In this document: positions 10,506-24,159 of the stretch, piece by piece
Position numbering within the stretch: position 1 is the first letter of the stretch
Layout of the letters: each line of letters begins with the position of its first letter
Assembly: GCA_037576195.1 (NCBI GenBank)
Contig: JAQZDE010000023.1
Coordinates: forward strand, 61,001-125,000
Source of the DNA: Phytoseiulus persimilis
Taxonomy: Eukaryota; Arthropoda; Arachnida; Mesostigmata; Phytoseiidae
DNA length: 64,000 nt
Direction of reading: 5' to 3'
Notes under the pieces: model-generated
Seen by the model: the letters and a program-made list of their open reading frames with translations, nothing else
Databases searched by the model: none
Told to the model about the DNA's origin: nothing
Position numbers and translations under genes: made by a program

Positions 10506-11734
10506 ATGCAGAGTACACTCAAAGACTATTATATGAAGGTTCTCTGCCAGTGTTATTCCGAGGATGGTCGTCTACTTGTGTGTGGCAACAATTACGGCGA
10601 GCTGTTGTTATTCGATGTTGAGAAAGTTTTAAAGACGGAGGATCTCCAGGACGATGCCCTCAAGTCCTCCGCCAGGCAACAGGTCTCCACTGGAGCCATC
10701 TATTGTTTAACTTCTGTTGGAGATTTCCTCTTGGCCGGAGGTGTCGGTGAAGTATTTGGGTTCCAATGGAGCGCGGTCCAGGAGGGAAAACTCGAAGTTG
10801 AGTGGGCAGTGCGTCTTCCAATGCACGGCGGGCTCAATAAGCCAGAAGTTAATGCGATCGCATTCAGCGACTCCGAGCGCAAGATGCACTTGGCAGCCGG
10901 AGACAACAAAATCTACGTTTACGAGGTCGAAACGCGACACTTCCTGGGAGCTCTCGACGAACACCAGGACTACGTGCACGATCTCGCCATAAACAAACAG
11001 GGTAACGAACTCTACTCGGCTGGTGAGGATGGCGCTGTCAAACTGTGGGATCTGAGGTCCAAGAAGACCGTTTGTTCTGTCGATATCAAGAAGCACGACA
11101 AACTCAGGTGAACAGCTTGAATTATCCTTAACTCTATGAGGCGTAATTCTTCCTCGGAACCGTCCTCATCAGATCGTAACAACTGCTCATTCTCTTCGTG
11201 ATCCGCTTTCCAGGTCCATGAGCGGGGCGACTTGGGTCGGCGCTGTCGCGTTGGACGAATCTGAAGAATGGCTCGTCGTCGCCGGAGGTCATAAACCAAC
11301 CGTGCTGCACACGAAATCAATGACTCCAGCCGTTGTGTTTGCCGAAGTAGAACAGGACTGTTTCGTGGCCAAATTCTGCAACGATATGGTAGGTGGAATA
11401 CCTTCAGAATCGGTCCAGACTGGGCGATTTTCCCGAGACTACATTACCCCAACCAAGCTTCTAATCAGAGCTGAAGACTCATTGAGTTCCGTCGCTTGCT
11501 TCTGAATGCTGCACTGGATCGATTGAGTTTCAGATCACGCTGGCGGGAGAAGGAGGAAAGGTTTACCATTTCACGATGGCGGGAGAACTCAAGGCTGCCG
11601 TCCCCTCATCTTCCACGGCCATTTATGCAGTAGCTCTGCACCCTGCCAAAAAGTGTTGCACCACATCCGGAGCGAGCAATCGTCTCGATCTTAGCAGAAC
11701 TCTATTGTACAACGACCTTATACTGACTGTATGA
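10506..11734 (+). CDS. THOC6: THO complex subunit 6 (WD40 repeat protein)
   Basis: Three coding exons at 10506-11107, 11214-11388 and 11534-11734 give about 325 residues, against 341 in human THOC6. All introns are GT-AG, and the phases (2, then 0) join cleanly to a TGA stop. THOC6 belongs to the THO/TREX complex, which couples transcription and splicing to mRNA export in the nucleus. Family-specific blocks are visible: GNNYGELLLF near residue 30; PEVNAIAF followed by LAAGDNKIYVYEVETRHFLG; HQDYVHDLAI; the strongly conserved SAGEDGAVKLWDLRSKK WD repeat; and MAGELKAAVPSS near the C-terminus, matching the LSGELKAQVPGSS region of vertebrate THOC6. The ATG at 10506 has an ACAAA context; a TTG-initiated upstream extension is not needed. 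A poly(A) signal follows 57 bases after the stop. Confidence 0.93.
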
Positions 11735-12886
11735 TACAGGTGTGACTTCGGGGAAACGCCACATTACGTTGTCAATGATCATATGGCTTCAATAAAAGGC
11801 GAGACCACTCGCCCATAAAAACAAGCCCTGGCGACCATCCGATGATCTGAGAGTTGCCACTCCGAGTACATATATCTGTTTGGTGAGATATTTGGACGGA
11901 ATATCCGGCCGGTCCTTCAATTTCACAGGATGATGGCGAACACGAGCGCCCCATTCCGCCGGGGTATGACCCCGATTTAGCTGGTCTCGAAAGCTAACAA
12001 GTTCGAGTGGTTGAGGAAGCATTTTCGGCAGGCAGTGCGTTTCCGGGGAATCCAATGGCTTGTAGGTGTCCTAAGGTCGGAACAACGCGGAGCCTTAGTG
12101 GTGAGATTCGAGCAGAGAGTGTTGACGAAGGCTCCTGTGAACGTCGTGACGCAATCCATTCCGCAGTTTTGAAAATGAAGGGGATCTATCCATCGGCACG
12201 TGCCACGTAGAAAGACTGATCACAAATGTAGGATTGGAGTCTCGACATCGGCATGACGTGGAGGAGGAAAGGAATTCATAAAGCAGGTATTTGATATGGG
12301 AGAAGGGACCCGGGAACAAAACGAGTGCCAAAGAGTCATAAATCGAACTTGAATCGGACAGGGAAGCCAAAGAGAGCCAGCGAGTTCGTCTAGCCATAGC
12401 AGCTCTTCGTGATGGATTGCGACGGAAACTTCAGTGCTTTCGCGGGTCACAACTGTGTTCTTCATTTGATTTCGCAATATTGAATCTCCCGCAGCGGACT
12501 TACTCAGACTTCATCAATTAGAATGGAAGAAGCTCATTACATCTCGGCCTCGCCATGTCAATCGAACCTCCTAATAGCTCGAGACTCAGCATCAGAGAGC
12601 GCGCCGGGCAACAAGAGAAGACTCGCCGCAGTCTCATCAAAACCACCTTTGTCAGTAGGCATGTGAGGCATGTTTTTCCGTATTCTCGTTCCCGCAGTTC
12701 TGATCAGTCATATCGAGCTTTCGACTCGTCACTTTAGAGCGCGCGCCCCGCGGGAGTGGTTTCTTCAGCAAAGATCACTATCTGCACGGTAGACGTCGTT
12801 TATATTGGGGAGTTTCGTGAGTCGTCTGCTCCTGCGGACCGATCGCTTTCGTCAAGTCACTCCGACTACCGTGCTGTGGTGTGAAA
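11735..12886. other. Intergenic region and PSMC1 promoter/5'UTR
   Basis: Apart from the THOC6 poly(A) signal, no coding or repeat feature is recognised. The PSMC1 core promoter should lie just before 12887, but I see no clear TATA box. Confidence 0.5.
11791..11796 (+). terminator. Poly(A) signal of THOC6
   Basis: AATAAA, 57 bases after the THOC6 stop codon. Confidence 0.65.
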
Positions 12887-14867
<1,981 letters not shown>

Positions 14868-14937
14868 AAATGCAGTACCGGTTTTGGCATGACGCCTTCT
14901 TGTACTAGACATCTGAACGAAAATCTGTCCTGTGCAT

Positions 14938-14943
14938 ATTAAA
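14938..14943 (+). terminator. Probable poly(A) signal of PSMC1
   Basis: ATTAAA, the commonest variant signal, about 70 bases after the PSMC1 stop. Confidence 0.45.
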
Positions 14944-15414
14944 CGGTCTAAGAAATACAAGCGTGCGTCTTTCGACAACATGAGACGGCTTCTTCAAGAA
15001 TTAACGAGCAAGCGTTCCAATCGGTTCCAGCTATCATTCCTAGGCACCCTGGAACTATCCCTCTTATAGGGAGAGAATAACGTTCGTTACGAACATCCGC
15101 GTCGAATCGAGCATTCTACCGGACTATTTGTACAGAACGCGACTGTCCAGCCTGTGTGAACGGACCAGGTCTGTTTGATATCTTGAAGATGCAGGCAACT
15201 TTGTGAAATATAAAATTGATTGTACAATATGTATAGCAGTCGCGTCTGATCCTGAAGTCACCCGTGAACAGATGTGACCTGACTTTGAAAGTCGGATGAT
15301 CTCGTACACGGAGTCAAAACTATCATCTTCGAAACCAGAAGTGCAAAGTAAGCCTCTAAGCTTGCGACCGACCGAAAAAAGACAGGAACGCTTCCCCGGA
15401 GAGTTCCCTACACT

Positions 15415-16649
15415 TCAGAGCAACTTGAGATCCCCTGTGACCTTGTTGACATCTTCAACTTTGCCTATGATTGATAACACCGTAAGCGACCCTGCCGGGA
15501 TTTGGGTACGGCCAGCGTCTTCGACCAAATAACATGGGAGGTCCAATTGCTGAGCAGTCTTCTCTAGCTCCAGCAGTTCGGTGGTGTTCTTCCCTTTCAG
15601 ACAAATCTTCGTCTCGCTGGAAGGGAGAAGTTCTTGTCTTATTAGTGATGAATACAGCCGCTCTCAGAGCTTCTCCAGCGTTGGTGAGATACGAAGCTAG
15701 TTCCCCCGTTCTCTGCGCGCATTCTGGAGATGAGACACCTCGGAATGGAACGGAGAAACTTTGTAATGCATGCGTTGAGCTGAAAGTCACGACGGCCTTC
15801 CACCGTTTATTATTCAAGTCCGACCGACTCACCCTGAATCTTCCCAGGCGCACAGCATCCTTCCATACTTGAACTCGTCACTCATAAGTATGCGGAAGAG
15901 TCCAACGGCGGCATGACCTACTTGGGCTCCGACTTTCCCGAGACCCATTCCCAACTCTGAGTTGACAACAAAAACCATCTTGTGCAGGTCATCACAGTAA
16001 TCATCGTTCTCATCCTCGGAAGATGAGGCCGAAGAGCCGTCGGGAGAAGACAGAGCGTCATAGGAACTCAGCTGTAATTGTATAAGAAAGTCCATGGATT
16101 TATCAGACAAGATTCCGTCAACATCTAGACCAGCCGTCTTTGGAAAACAGGCCAGGTTTGAGCGTTTCCAACATATTCAGAGAGGGAGCTCAAAGTAGGG
16201 TAGAATCTCACCCCAGGAGGCATGTCCACCGAATCTATGTCATTTTCGAAGACCCAACTGGCAGCTTGATCTGCGGAAGAGTTGTTGGTGTGGTAGAGTG
16301 CCTTTATCGCATCTCGCTTCCGGATTCCCATGGATTTCAGAGCGCGGAGGTAATTTTTATTAGGAATCCACCTGCAAACACTATCACAGCTTCACTCGAA
16401 TTCAAAAACTGAATGGATAATGCTCCAAGAGCGACGTTATAACGGGACTTGCCCTTCTCTATCGATCCCGCGAGTGCACCTATCTCATTAGAGGTCTCAC
16501 CTTTCTGAATCAGTTGATGGAGGTTGTGCGGTGGTGCTCGCAGCGTAGGATCCGCTCTCCCCACTGTCTGTCAGCGGAACAACGTCAGGGACTGCCGGGG
16601 CCGCATTTCCACTCTCGGCTCCGTCGCCGGCTACTCGTTCGTGATCCAT
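15415..16649 (-). CDS. UBA domain plus peptidyl-tRNA hydrolase 2 protein
   Basis: Four minus-strand exons at 16649-16501, 16371-16212, 16137-15833 and 15616-15415 give 271 residues with in-phase GT-AG junctions. PTH2 enzymes cleave peptidyl-tRNA released from stalled ribosomes. Residues 1-49 are low-complexity. Residues ~57-95 form a UBA domain ([10 protein letters not shown], then [19 protein letters not shown]), which would bind ubiquitin. A Ser/Asp/Glu-rich linker (133-153) precedes the PTH2 domain (~156-271), with [20 protein letters not shown], the conserved His178 in [15 protein letters not shown] and the terminal [11 protein letters not shown]. The C-terminal half aligns well with vertebrate PTRH2, but the N-terminal membrane anchor of that protein is absent and replaced by UBA. 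The link to ubiquitin suggests a role in ribosome or protein quality control; that is inference. Confidence 0.9.
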
Positions 16650-18534
16650 CTCTATCTGACAATAAAAGAAGAACCTCTGACTCCCTCTCGTCGACAATCA
16701 AAATATGGAGGTCAACGCAGAAAAACCAACTGCTCGGAAATAACAGTATCGATCGGCTGGAGCTCTGAGACAGGGCGACATTTAGCGGGTCGGATCATGT
16801 AAAGGTTGCTGTTGCCGTATGCCTCTATTTGAGTCTGGTGACGGAGGATCCGAAGAATGACAGTGTCTTACATTCTATTACTCTCGGGGGCATCAAGGAT
16901 GCACTTGAACAAGAAACCTGATGAAGATTCCACCCATAGAGTGGATTAACTAAATAATCATGTCAGCACTCACGTTCCAGTTTGATCTGAGTGGATTCTT
17001 CCCGGAGGATCTGAGGATGAGGATGGGTTGAACTCCACTTGAATCAAAAAGGGCGGGACTGTCAATCACAACGAAGACAACAGTGGTTCCTTCACTAGGA
17101 GCGAATTCAAGGCGCCGGACGTATGGAGGAACGCTGTTCCTCGTGGATTTAGAAAGACGGTATCTCGAACATCGGTTCCGAGAACCGGTCTCGGTGATGG
17201 AGACGAACGGATCGCGGGGAACGACAAGAAGCAGTTCGAAATGCCTTGCTTAGTATTCTCCGATTGCAGACGACTTGACTCACGAAGCTGGTGATGATGA
17301 TCACTGCTGAAGAGAAGCGAATTCTCAGACTTTCCGTTCCTCCACAACCAGGAGGTGAACGAAGGAGTCAGAACATGACGGACTGCTCCTTGGGGCAGGT
17401 GCCCCTCCATAGAACAGGTCGTAGAATCTTACACCGTGATTCTCATGTTCCAGAAAATCTGAAAATAGCCGTCCTAGAGCGCGGCGGAGGTGTTCTCGCT
17501 GCGAAACGAAGGGGATTTTCGATGAGTTGATCATTATGTGATACAGGAGAAACTCACGGAGAGCTGAGGAATCATGGATGCCCTGATGTCACAGATCCGA
17601 TAACTTGGTCCCGGAACTGTGGATAATTTCAGGCGGAAAGCTCCTCGTCTCGTCCGTACCGTCCGGAACGGAGCACGAGTTTACGACGGATTCAGCAGAA
17701 TCAACTCCGGAATTGCTCGAGGAGAGAGTATCCGAGTGCCCATGATGCTCACCGATTCCGGGGAAAGAGTAGGATAGTACATACCATTTTCCGCGGCGGA
17801 AAGCATGAACGCCCGTTATTTTCCTTCGATGGATTTTCGTTCGCTTCGGCGTACTTTCAACATGGCTGGGTCATCGTGTGCCATGGTTCTCCAGGCCGGA
17901 GAAAAGTCCTCCGCCCAGACATCCCGTGGGGTAAGGAGGCGTCGATGGAGAAGAATATTCGAGACTGACCGGTCATTCCGTCTGGAGCTGCCTTGTCCCA
18001 GCCTTACTCCACGCACCGCTGATTCGAGTGGTAAGTCTAGAAAAAGCCAAACGGCCCATCTCCAGTGCTGCTCCGGACTTTGTGGCGGCTCGGAGCCTCT
18101 ATGCCGTCAAGATCAACACGATCGCGATGTAAATCGGCATATCTCGATGGAATGGGGGAGTTCGATTCGATTCTTGCCGCCGCAATAAGAGTTCAGCAAT
18201 GATGGCACAGCTTGATTATCTGTGCATCGATTGACACTCCTTCGATCGAGCCAAGGTCTGACTCTATCTAACGATTTTCAATAACTTTTACCCGCTTGAA
18301 ATGGGAAAGAATGGGAGATCAGGGCGGAGTTTTCCCAAGATGCGCGTAGTTCCCGAGTTTGGCATCGGTTTCCATTGGCTGCGACAGCTCCCGAGTACCT
18401 GAATGCGATCTTGGATTCTATAGAGTCGGCCCCTTATTTCCGTATCGAATCCGGTTCGGCGAAAACCCCGGCGACAGCGAGACAGGTTGTTCTTTGTGGG
18501 CGCCCCCCTTCCTGCAGATCAGTCGGGTCACGAG

Positions 18535-18822
18535 TAGGGTTTGCAAAAGCCCACATTCTCAGGACCGCAAGCCCGCGAATAATGAATTTCGCGGGTAACT
18601 GCAATAGAAAGCCCGTGAATGAAATTCGGACTCAGTGGAGTTCGCCCGAGAAATCTTGACTATGACTCATAGCTGGCGGAGTTTGATAATAGTTTTAGCT
18701 ATGATAGTTGATCCACGGGCTTTTGCGGTTAAAGCCCACGGGTTTGAGCTCAGGTCCTGACACAGCAGTTGCGGGCGCCCGCGGGCTTGCGGTCCTAAAA
18801 ATGCGGGCTTTTGCGAACCCTG
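18535..18822. mobile_element. hAT-like MITE, 288 bp, with 8-bp target duplication
   Basis: The element is bounded by a perfect 8-bp direct repeat, GTCACGAG, at 18527-18534 and 18823-18830. Its ends form an imperfect ~44-bp terminal inverted repeat: the left end starts TAGGGTTTGCAAAAGCCC, and the right end, read on the minus strand, starts CAGGGTTCGCAAAAGCCC. Both continue through AGGACCGCAAGCCCGCG. The 8-bp duplication and CAGGG-type ends are typical of the hAT superfamily. At 288 bp with no transposase it is non-autonomous. Further AAAGCCCGTG-type motifs occur subterminally on both sides, as is common for hAT transposase-binding repeats. Confidence 0.85.
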
Positions 18823-18912
18823 GTCACGAGTGTGGGGCCGTAGAGGCAGGCTATAGCCAGAGGGGTTACAAGGGGAGAAGCGGAGGGGCGGAACGCTTCG
18901 CGTGACACCTGA

Positions 18913-19149
18913 CAGAGTAGCACCGAGGGCACCGTTTCAAGCTTCCCACTGGAGCTCCTGGAGTTCCTCAGGAAGTACAATCTCGACATCAGCGTGAAAA
19001 ACATCTTCATTCCGACCCGACTCTCACTGAGCGCTGCTATGAGGTCGGCGACCTGTGGAAGAAGCTTTGGAATTGATCAAGTCATATCTTCGCTGCACTA
19101 TGAGCCAATCGCTACTCTTGAACCCGGCGGTCCTGTCGATCGAGCATGA
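18913..19149 (+). other. Unassigned coding-like open frame without ATG start
   Basis: A 78-codon stretch open from the preceding stop. It includes a helix-like segment (FPLELLEFLRKYNLDIS) and IFIPTRLSLSAA, and it starts about 80 bp past the MITE duplication. No family is recognised. It could be an internal exon, a gene remnant or chance. Confidence 0.2.
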
Positions 19150-19570
19150 TCTCTCCCATGACATCGATATTGGCGATGCTATCAATTCGCAGTTATGAGA
19201 GTCCACAAGGTTCACTTTTTTGATCTTGGATCCGCCTGGATGATAAATTCCCTGAAGCCATCAGTACATTTGATGTTTTGTTTCATGCTGCTGATGTTTT
19301 CCGACTCGGTGGGAGAGGGGAGCCATCTTGATTGAACGCCGCGGGCACCAGTGACCCCGTCACGCCACTGGCTCTAGCCCCTCCCAACAGCCCTTCCGGG
19401 AATGTCGACCTCGGATCTCCATTTCAAAAAAGCGGACAGGCCTCAGGACGCGCCTTTGTTGTCGCTACCCACGAGAGATCATCATCATCGTCGCGGGACA
19501 AGTCGTCGAATGATTAGCTTCGTCTCCAAAATAAGTTCAGAGTGATTTCTTACGAGCCCGCTCATTTTCA

Positions 19571-19852
19571 GGGGACGTATTCTGTGAATACCCTTCCTTC
19601 CGATCCACGAGGGACGCCGTTCATCCGTACTTCGAGTCCCTAAGAATCGCGTCTTCACCGCTTCTGGCGTTCGAATACCTTAACGCGCGGAGCTCATCCG
19701 ATGCAGGCTGTTGTGGGAAGGAGATTCCGGGCGGAGTTCGCTCGGATCTACGCTGTTCGTTCTGTGTAGGGGTCCTGAGTCTCCTCAAATTTGTGCTCGA
19801 TCCAGCCTTAGACCAAGCTTCCATACCTCGTCGAAATGGTTTCCAGATGTAG
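19571..19852 (+). other. Unassigned open stretch after an acceptor-like site
   Basis: The sequence CTCATTTTCAG precedes a frame open for about 93 codons that ends in TAG. It has several Cys residues and a hydrophobic segment (CVGVLSLLKFVLDPALD). No known family is recognised and no matching upstream exon was found, so it may be a terminal exon or noise. Confidence 0.2.
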
Positions 19853-20213
19853 GGCATGGGAAGCTTTCCAGAGCGTCCAAACGTGCGGATACCTGTCTAT
19901 AAAGCACGGCGCTTGTTTTCATTGAGACGACGCCGCTTCAGAATCTGTGGTAAAGCCGCTTGTGCGGAGCTTCTCGTTCCGAAACACGTCTGTTGTGTTC
20001 ACGATCTCCACCCAGAGAAGATCTGTGGTGGCCGAACGTGTGATGTGTGGATGAGGAGTTTGGTTCCCTCAGGCTCCATCAGAGAACCAACTTGTTCGTG
20101 GGATGTGCCGTGGTCAGCTCGATTGTCAATATCGTTCTTCCTGAGAAGGAGTGGCTTTGGTCTGATTTGCGGAACATTCCTCAAACCCGATCCGTGGACT
20201 CCGCTCAGTCAAA

Positions 20214-22850
20214 ATGACGTCGATGTCGGCGAACGCCGTCAATGTGGCAGTGTCAGTGGAAGTCGGCCAGGAGTACGCCGTCCAGGAGATCCATTACGAT
20301 GGCCAAGAAGTTTATACACAGCCTCCCTCCATGAGTGAGAAACTCACGAAGCTAGCTCATAAAATAGATTTCACCGTCGAAGAAGATGATGCAAAAACGG
20401 TATGTTCCCCGAGATCTAGGACCAAGTTTGTCGCAGAACGAGACTCTCAACTGCGCTCATTCGAAATTTGGAGAGCGAGTTCTAAATCCTTGATTTGGAT
20501 CACTTTCAGGAAGAAACGGCGGCAAAAGCGACTTTCCAACCTTCTTTATGGCCGTGGGACGGCGTTCGCAATAAACTCAAGTCTGCTCTTACTGAGGTCT
20601 CTGTGCTGGCTGATGTTCTGGCGATCGCCAAGGAAAAGAAGTACTTGGTTCTGGATCCTGTGATCCAGGAGCCGGTCGAACACAAGCCCAGCGCCATACT
20701 CTTGGCGAAGAAGAAAGCTCTCAACACAGCTGGTGAAATTCTTCTCAAAGGTGCAGCAAATCTGCGAGGAGCAACTCAGCAAGAACAGATGGGCCGTCGG
20801 GCTTGTCCGGATTTCCACTCGGAGCTGCTGCTTATGCGTCAGGCCTGGAGGTTGAGGAAAGCCGGAAGTTCAATCCTGGGTGATATTAGCTACAGGAGTG
20901 CAGGATCGCGGTTCTGGCAAACAGGAACCTTCGAGGTTTCCAAGAGTGCACACGCAATGGCGATGTTCCAGGGTGACGTCCCCCAGGGACCAGAACCACA
21001 GCGACCTCCGAGCTCTGTGAAAATTACTCTCCCGAGTGAACTGGAAGGCATCAGTTACATCCAAGTGACTATTCAGAAAGGTGCGTGCGAGTATTCAGAG
21101 ACGTCGAGATATCTAGAGGGCGTTGTGATGAAACTCCGGATCCCTAATGTGCTAGAGAATCCCCACACAATGCTGGATTCCTGCTTTCAGATACCGAAAC
21201 TATCGCGAGTGGTCAGCTCTCGATAAACCTACCGCAAGATGCGTTCTCGAATGCCGATACACCCTGGCAGCAGAGATTAGAGGCGGCACAGAACGTACTT
21301 TTCTGCAATGAGCTCTTCGCGCAGCTGGCTCGTGAGGCCGTGCAGTTGCAACCGTCGATCCCGAACCTTGTCGTCGGCAACCAAATCACAAGTTCGGTGA
21401 GTCCGATACATTCCGATGAATTCGATGCTCCCCCCATCTGGATTGAAGGCCTGGCACGGTGAGCGTCTGCGTTGGATCCCATTTGTTACTGAACTTTATC
21501 TCATTCATTGATTTTCAGCTTTTCCCTGGAGTGCAACTCTCTATCGGGCTCTGTCACCGAACCCTGAAGGATCGCAAAGTGCAAGCTCCGCAGTCCCGCC
21601 TTGATCACAAACACGTTCTAGAACATTCTCTACATCAATTACTCCGCGAGTACCATTACAATATGCTGCATCACGCGATGCCACATCCAGCTAGTGCCCC
21701 ATTAGGTTTGAACAAGAGGCAGAGACTTGCCGGCCCAGAAGCTTTCGATCGACACACGATCATGGAGATGGCGAAGAAGTGAGTGGACAGCTATGATACG
21801 CTCATCCAACTGCTGCATCGCACCCTTCAGCGCAACAGAAGCTGATCGGAATATCCGAGCTCCGGCTCTGATTTCAGGACCCATCAGGTCTCCTCGAGAA
21901 ATATTGCTGAGCGGAATCCCTCATTTTCAGTGAAACCATTCTAGAGAAGATCATAGCGCAAACTCAACACGTGTTCCTACGACTTCGGACAATGTACATG
22001 ATCGATCAGTACGCCTGCGAAATCAAGGACCCGCTAATCGTTGCCCACTGGGTGGCGATGTTTTCACCTACCCAGAACTCCGTGAAAGTGAAGTTGGTTT
22101 CTCACGGCTACGAGAACATGTGTCGGACACCTCTTGTGATTCACGTTGGCGAGAAAAGTCTCAAAGCCGTCCTGAGGTGAGAGACGTCGGCAAAGTGTCC
22201 AGTTCTGAGATTTTCGGGTCATACTCAGGGAGATTCTGACTGCGACCCCGTTCGATTCCCGGCGCGGAACTCAGTTGGAATAATCGGAAAATATTGGTTA
22301 CAGAGACGGAAGGGTGATCAAGCTTAGCTATGAGCCTCCGGAATTGCGTTTTCTTCTGATGTCGCAAGTTGCTCAACATCAAGTAAATGCAGTTCAGACT
22401 CTAGCTAAGTTCGTCGGTTGGAAGGTCCTTTCGACCTGCGGTTCCGTGGGCGTCGGCGGCGTGGAACCTCTAGGCAATGCCAGCTCAGTGGTCATGGCAT
22501 CCCCCAACGGCGAAAAGTGAGTTTCTCCAACCTTCCCTTAGCATCGCCGCGAAATGCGATCGAAATATTCAAGGAACCATCGACTGGAACGATTCGCGAA
22601 TCAATAAAAGTCTAAAATGAGAAATTGTATCCTCAGAGTTCTGGCCGTTCGAGTAAGCCCTGGCACAGGAGTCAAGGTTTCCCTCTCATCTTGCCCGCAA
22701 CAACAAGATTTCTATCCGTCATCACTCGTGAAGGATCGCAAGTGGCATTTGCTTAACGGCCCGTTCAAAGAAGTTTCTCTGGAACGAATGCAAGGGAAGA
22801 CATTCCTCAATAAGATGGAGCACCTCATGGCGGCGTTGACCACGTCGTAG
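20214..22850 (+). CDS. MED17: Mediator of RNA polymerase II transcription subunit 17
   Basis: Seven coding exons at 20214-20399, 20510-21080, 21191-21396, 21519-21778, 21931-22176, 22304-22516 and 22637-22850 join in phase to 631 residues, against 651 in human. MED17 is the scaffold of the Mediator head module linking activators to RNA polymerase II. Conserved blocks in order: [16 protein letters not shown] near residue 75; [16 protein letters not shown] and [14 protein letters not shown]; the [16 protein letters not shown] strand; [18 protein letters not shown] with the REAVQ motif; [15 protein letters not shown] and [20 protein letters not shown]; and the C-terminal [12 protein letters not shown]. 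All introns are 93-128 bp with GT-AG borders, mostly GTGAGT-like donors. A poly(A) signal lies 120 bases after the stop. The intact frame and splice sites indicate a functional gene. Confidence 0.96.
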
Positions 22851-22969
22851 TCTCCAAGAGCGATATTATGCTGTATTTAAAATGTGAATACACCATCTCG
22901 GTGCTCTGATGAATGTACAGACAACGCTAGGAGATTGATAGTTCCGAAATGCAGATCCTGGAATCTATG

Positions 22970-22975
22970 AATAAA
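22970..22975 (+). terminator. Poly(A) signal of MED17
   Basis: AATAAA, 120 bases after the MED17 stop codon. Confidence 0.7.
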
Positions 22976-23016
22976 GGATGTTCAGGCCACTTGATTCTTT
23001 CCGGTGTGACTCATAG

Positions 23017-23487
23017 CTCCAGTTATCATTGGAGTATAGACCCAACATTACGGCTCAAGGTTCCCATACAAAAATCTTCGAAGTTGCAATCTTGCACGAC
23101 GAGATCAGGAGGATCCTGATCCTCGAGCTTGGTTCCTATACTAAGGTTTGGGATGCAATTCTAGAAATGACTTCGACTACCTCATCGCACGAGCTACTTT
23201 TATTACGAAGTCAACAGAAAAACGCTCTAATCGAAATGTTCAATAGCACATTCGAGTTTTTTGCCTTCTTGTACCCCCCAGAGGGAAACCTCATCCTTGA
23301 AAGACTTATGCGCGCGTACATGGATGAAATCATCGTCACCCACTTTAACCTGGAATTCATGGATAGCATCTTATGGTCCGACCGAATATTTCGAACGGGA
23401 ACTTCTCTAGTTGTTCAATGATTCAGTCTGGTGGGAGCGCTAGTTAAGGACGAGGTTCAGGAGAAGAAGGAGAAACTAGGAGAGTAA
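23017..23487 (+). pseudogene. Intronless open frame resembling the BCD1 C-terminal domain, with internal stop
   Basis: A frame open from 23017 reads about 134 codons to a TGA at 23419-23421, then continues in the same frame to a TAA at 23485-23487. Parts resemble the C-terminal domain of the BCD1 gene 3 kb downstream: NSTFEFFAFL against NSSFNDFTLFL, MDEIIVTHFNLEF against RGKRIIEFPKLWL, and, after the TGA, FSLVGALVKDEVQEKKEKL against FPLVEAVETLTDRADRKL. The matches are in the same order and span what is exon 4 to exon 5 in BCD1, here without an intron. There is no in-frame ATG near its beginning. I read it as a possible diverged retrocopy or duplicate fragment. The similarity is weak in the middle, so an unrelated gene or chance frame remains possible. 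Confidence 0.35.
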
Positions 23488-24159
23488 GCTGTGGGCACGT
23501 CTCCACGTATGGCAAAGTAGGATCATGCACGATTTCAGTATGGCTGGTCGTCACACCGACCTTGGACTTGTCAGCGACCTGACTCATTCAATCGCAACGG
23601 ACGACAACAGAGGACGAGCCTGTCATGCTCTGCTTCTATGAAATACCTTGATGAAGTAATTCGTGCCGTTAACAATCTGTGTTCTGTAATTGACGGGCTC
23701 GAAAGTTCCGAACTTCTTCCCGGTTTTCTCCTCGCAGCCGGCTCGAACCTAATTTATGGGAAATACACTGTCTCAGATGCTCCGTTGTTCTGGCTCACCA
23801 ACCGCGTGAATGCGCGAAATCGAGGGGAGATCGGAGTCGCAAGGTTCGAGTAGAGACAGTTGACCGTGTTTTCGTCATAGGTGTGCGTTGGCAGGTTGAG
23901 TCATCCGCGATGTCTATGTGTCAGGCGGCACTTGGAACTCGGAGTGGTTAACTCGGATAGAAAGAACCAACCTTATCAGTGAGATCGCGTACATCATCGG
24001 AAACATCTTTGGTTCCTCCTAGACCGCCGAGTACGGGAATGTCTTCCATTTCTGTCAAACACTTCTTGATCGGGGTGTGTTGCTCACTGCGGTCCTATCG
24101 GAATGGCTCGCAACAACGGCATCGGGTATGCGTCAAATGCGCCGGAATGGTCCAGGTTG

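Larger units (their letters stand above)
16650..20213. other. 3.6-kb intergenic region with MITE and orphan open frames
   Basis: This separates the UBA-PTH2 gene (-) from MED17 (+). The supported content is the hAT-like MITE at 18535-18822. Two ATG-less open stretches, 18913-19149 and 19571-19852, read like protein but match nothing I know; the second follows a TTTTCAG acceptor-like site. They could be exons of an unrecognised gene or remnants of one. Confidence 0.4.

Noticed and set aside
22246..22265. B-box-like GTTCGATTCCC in MED17 intron 5, as in a tRNA T-arm
   Set aside because: The bases on either side do not pair as a T-stem, and no A box or cloverleaf fits upstream. At most it is a SINE relic.
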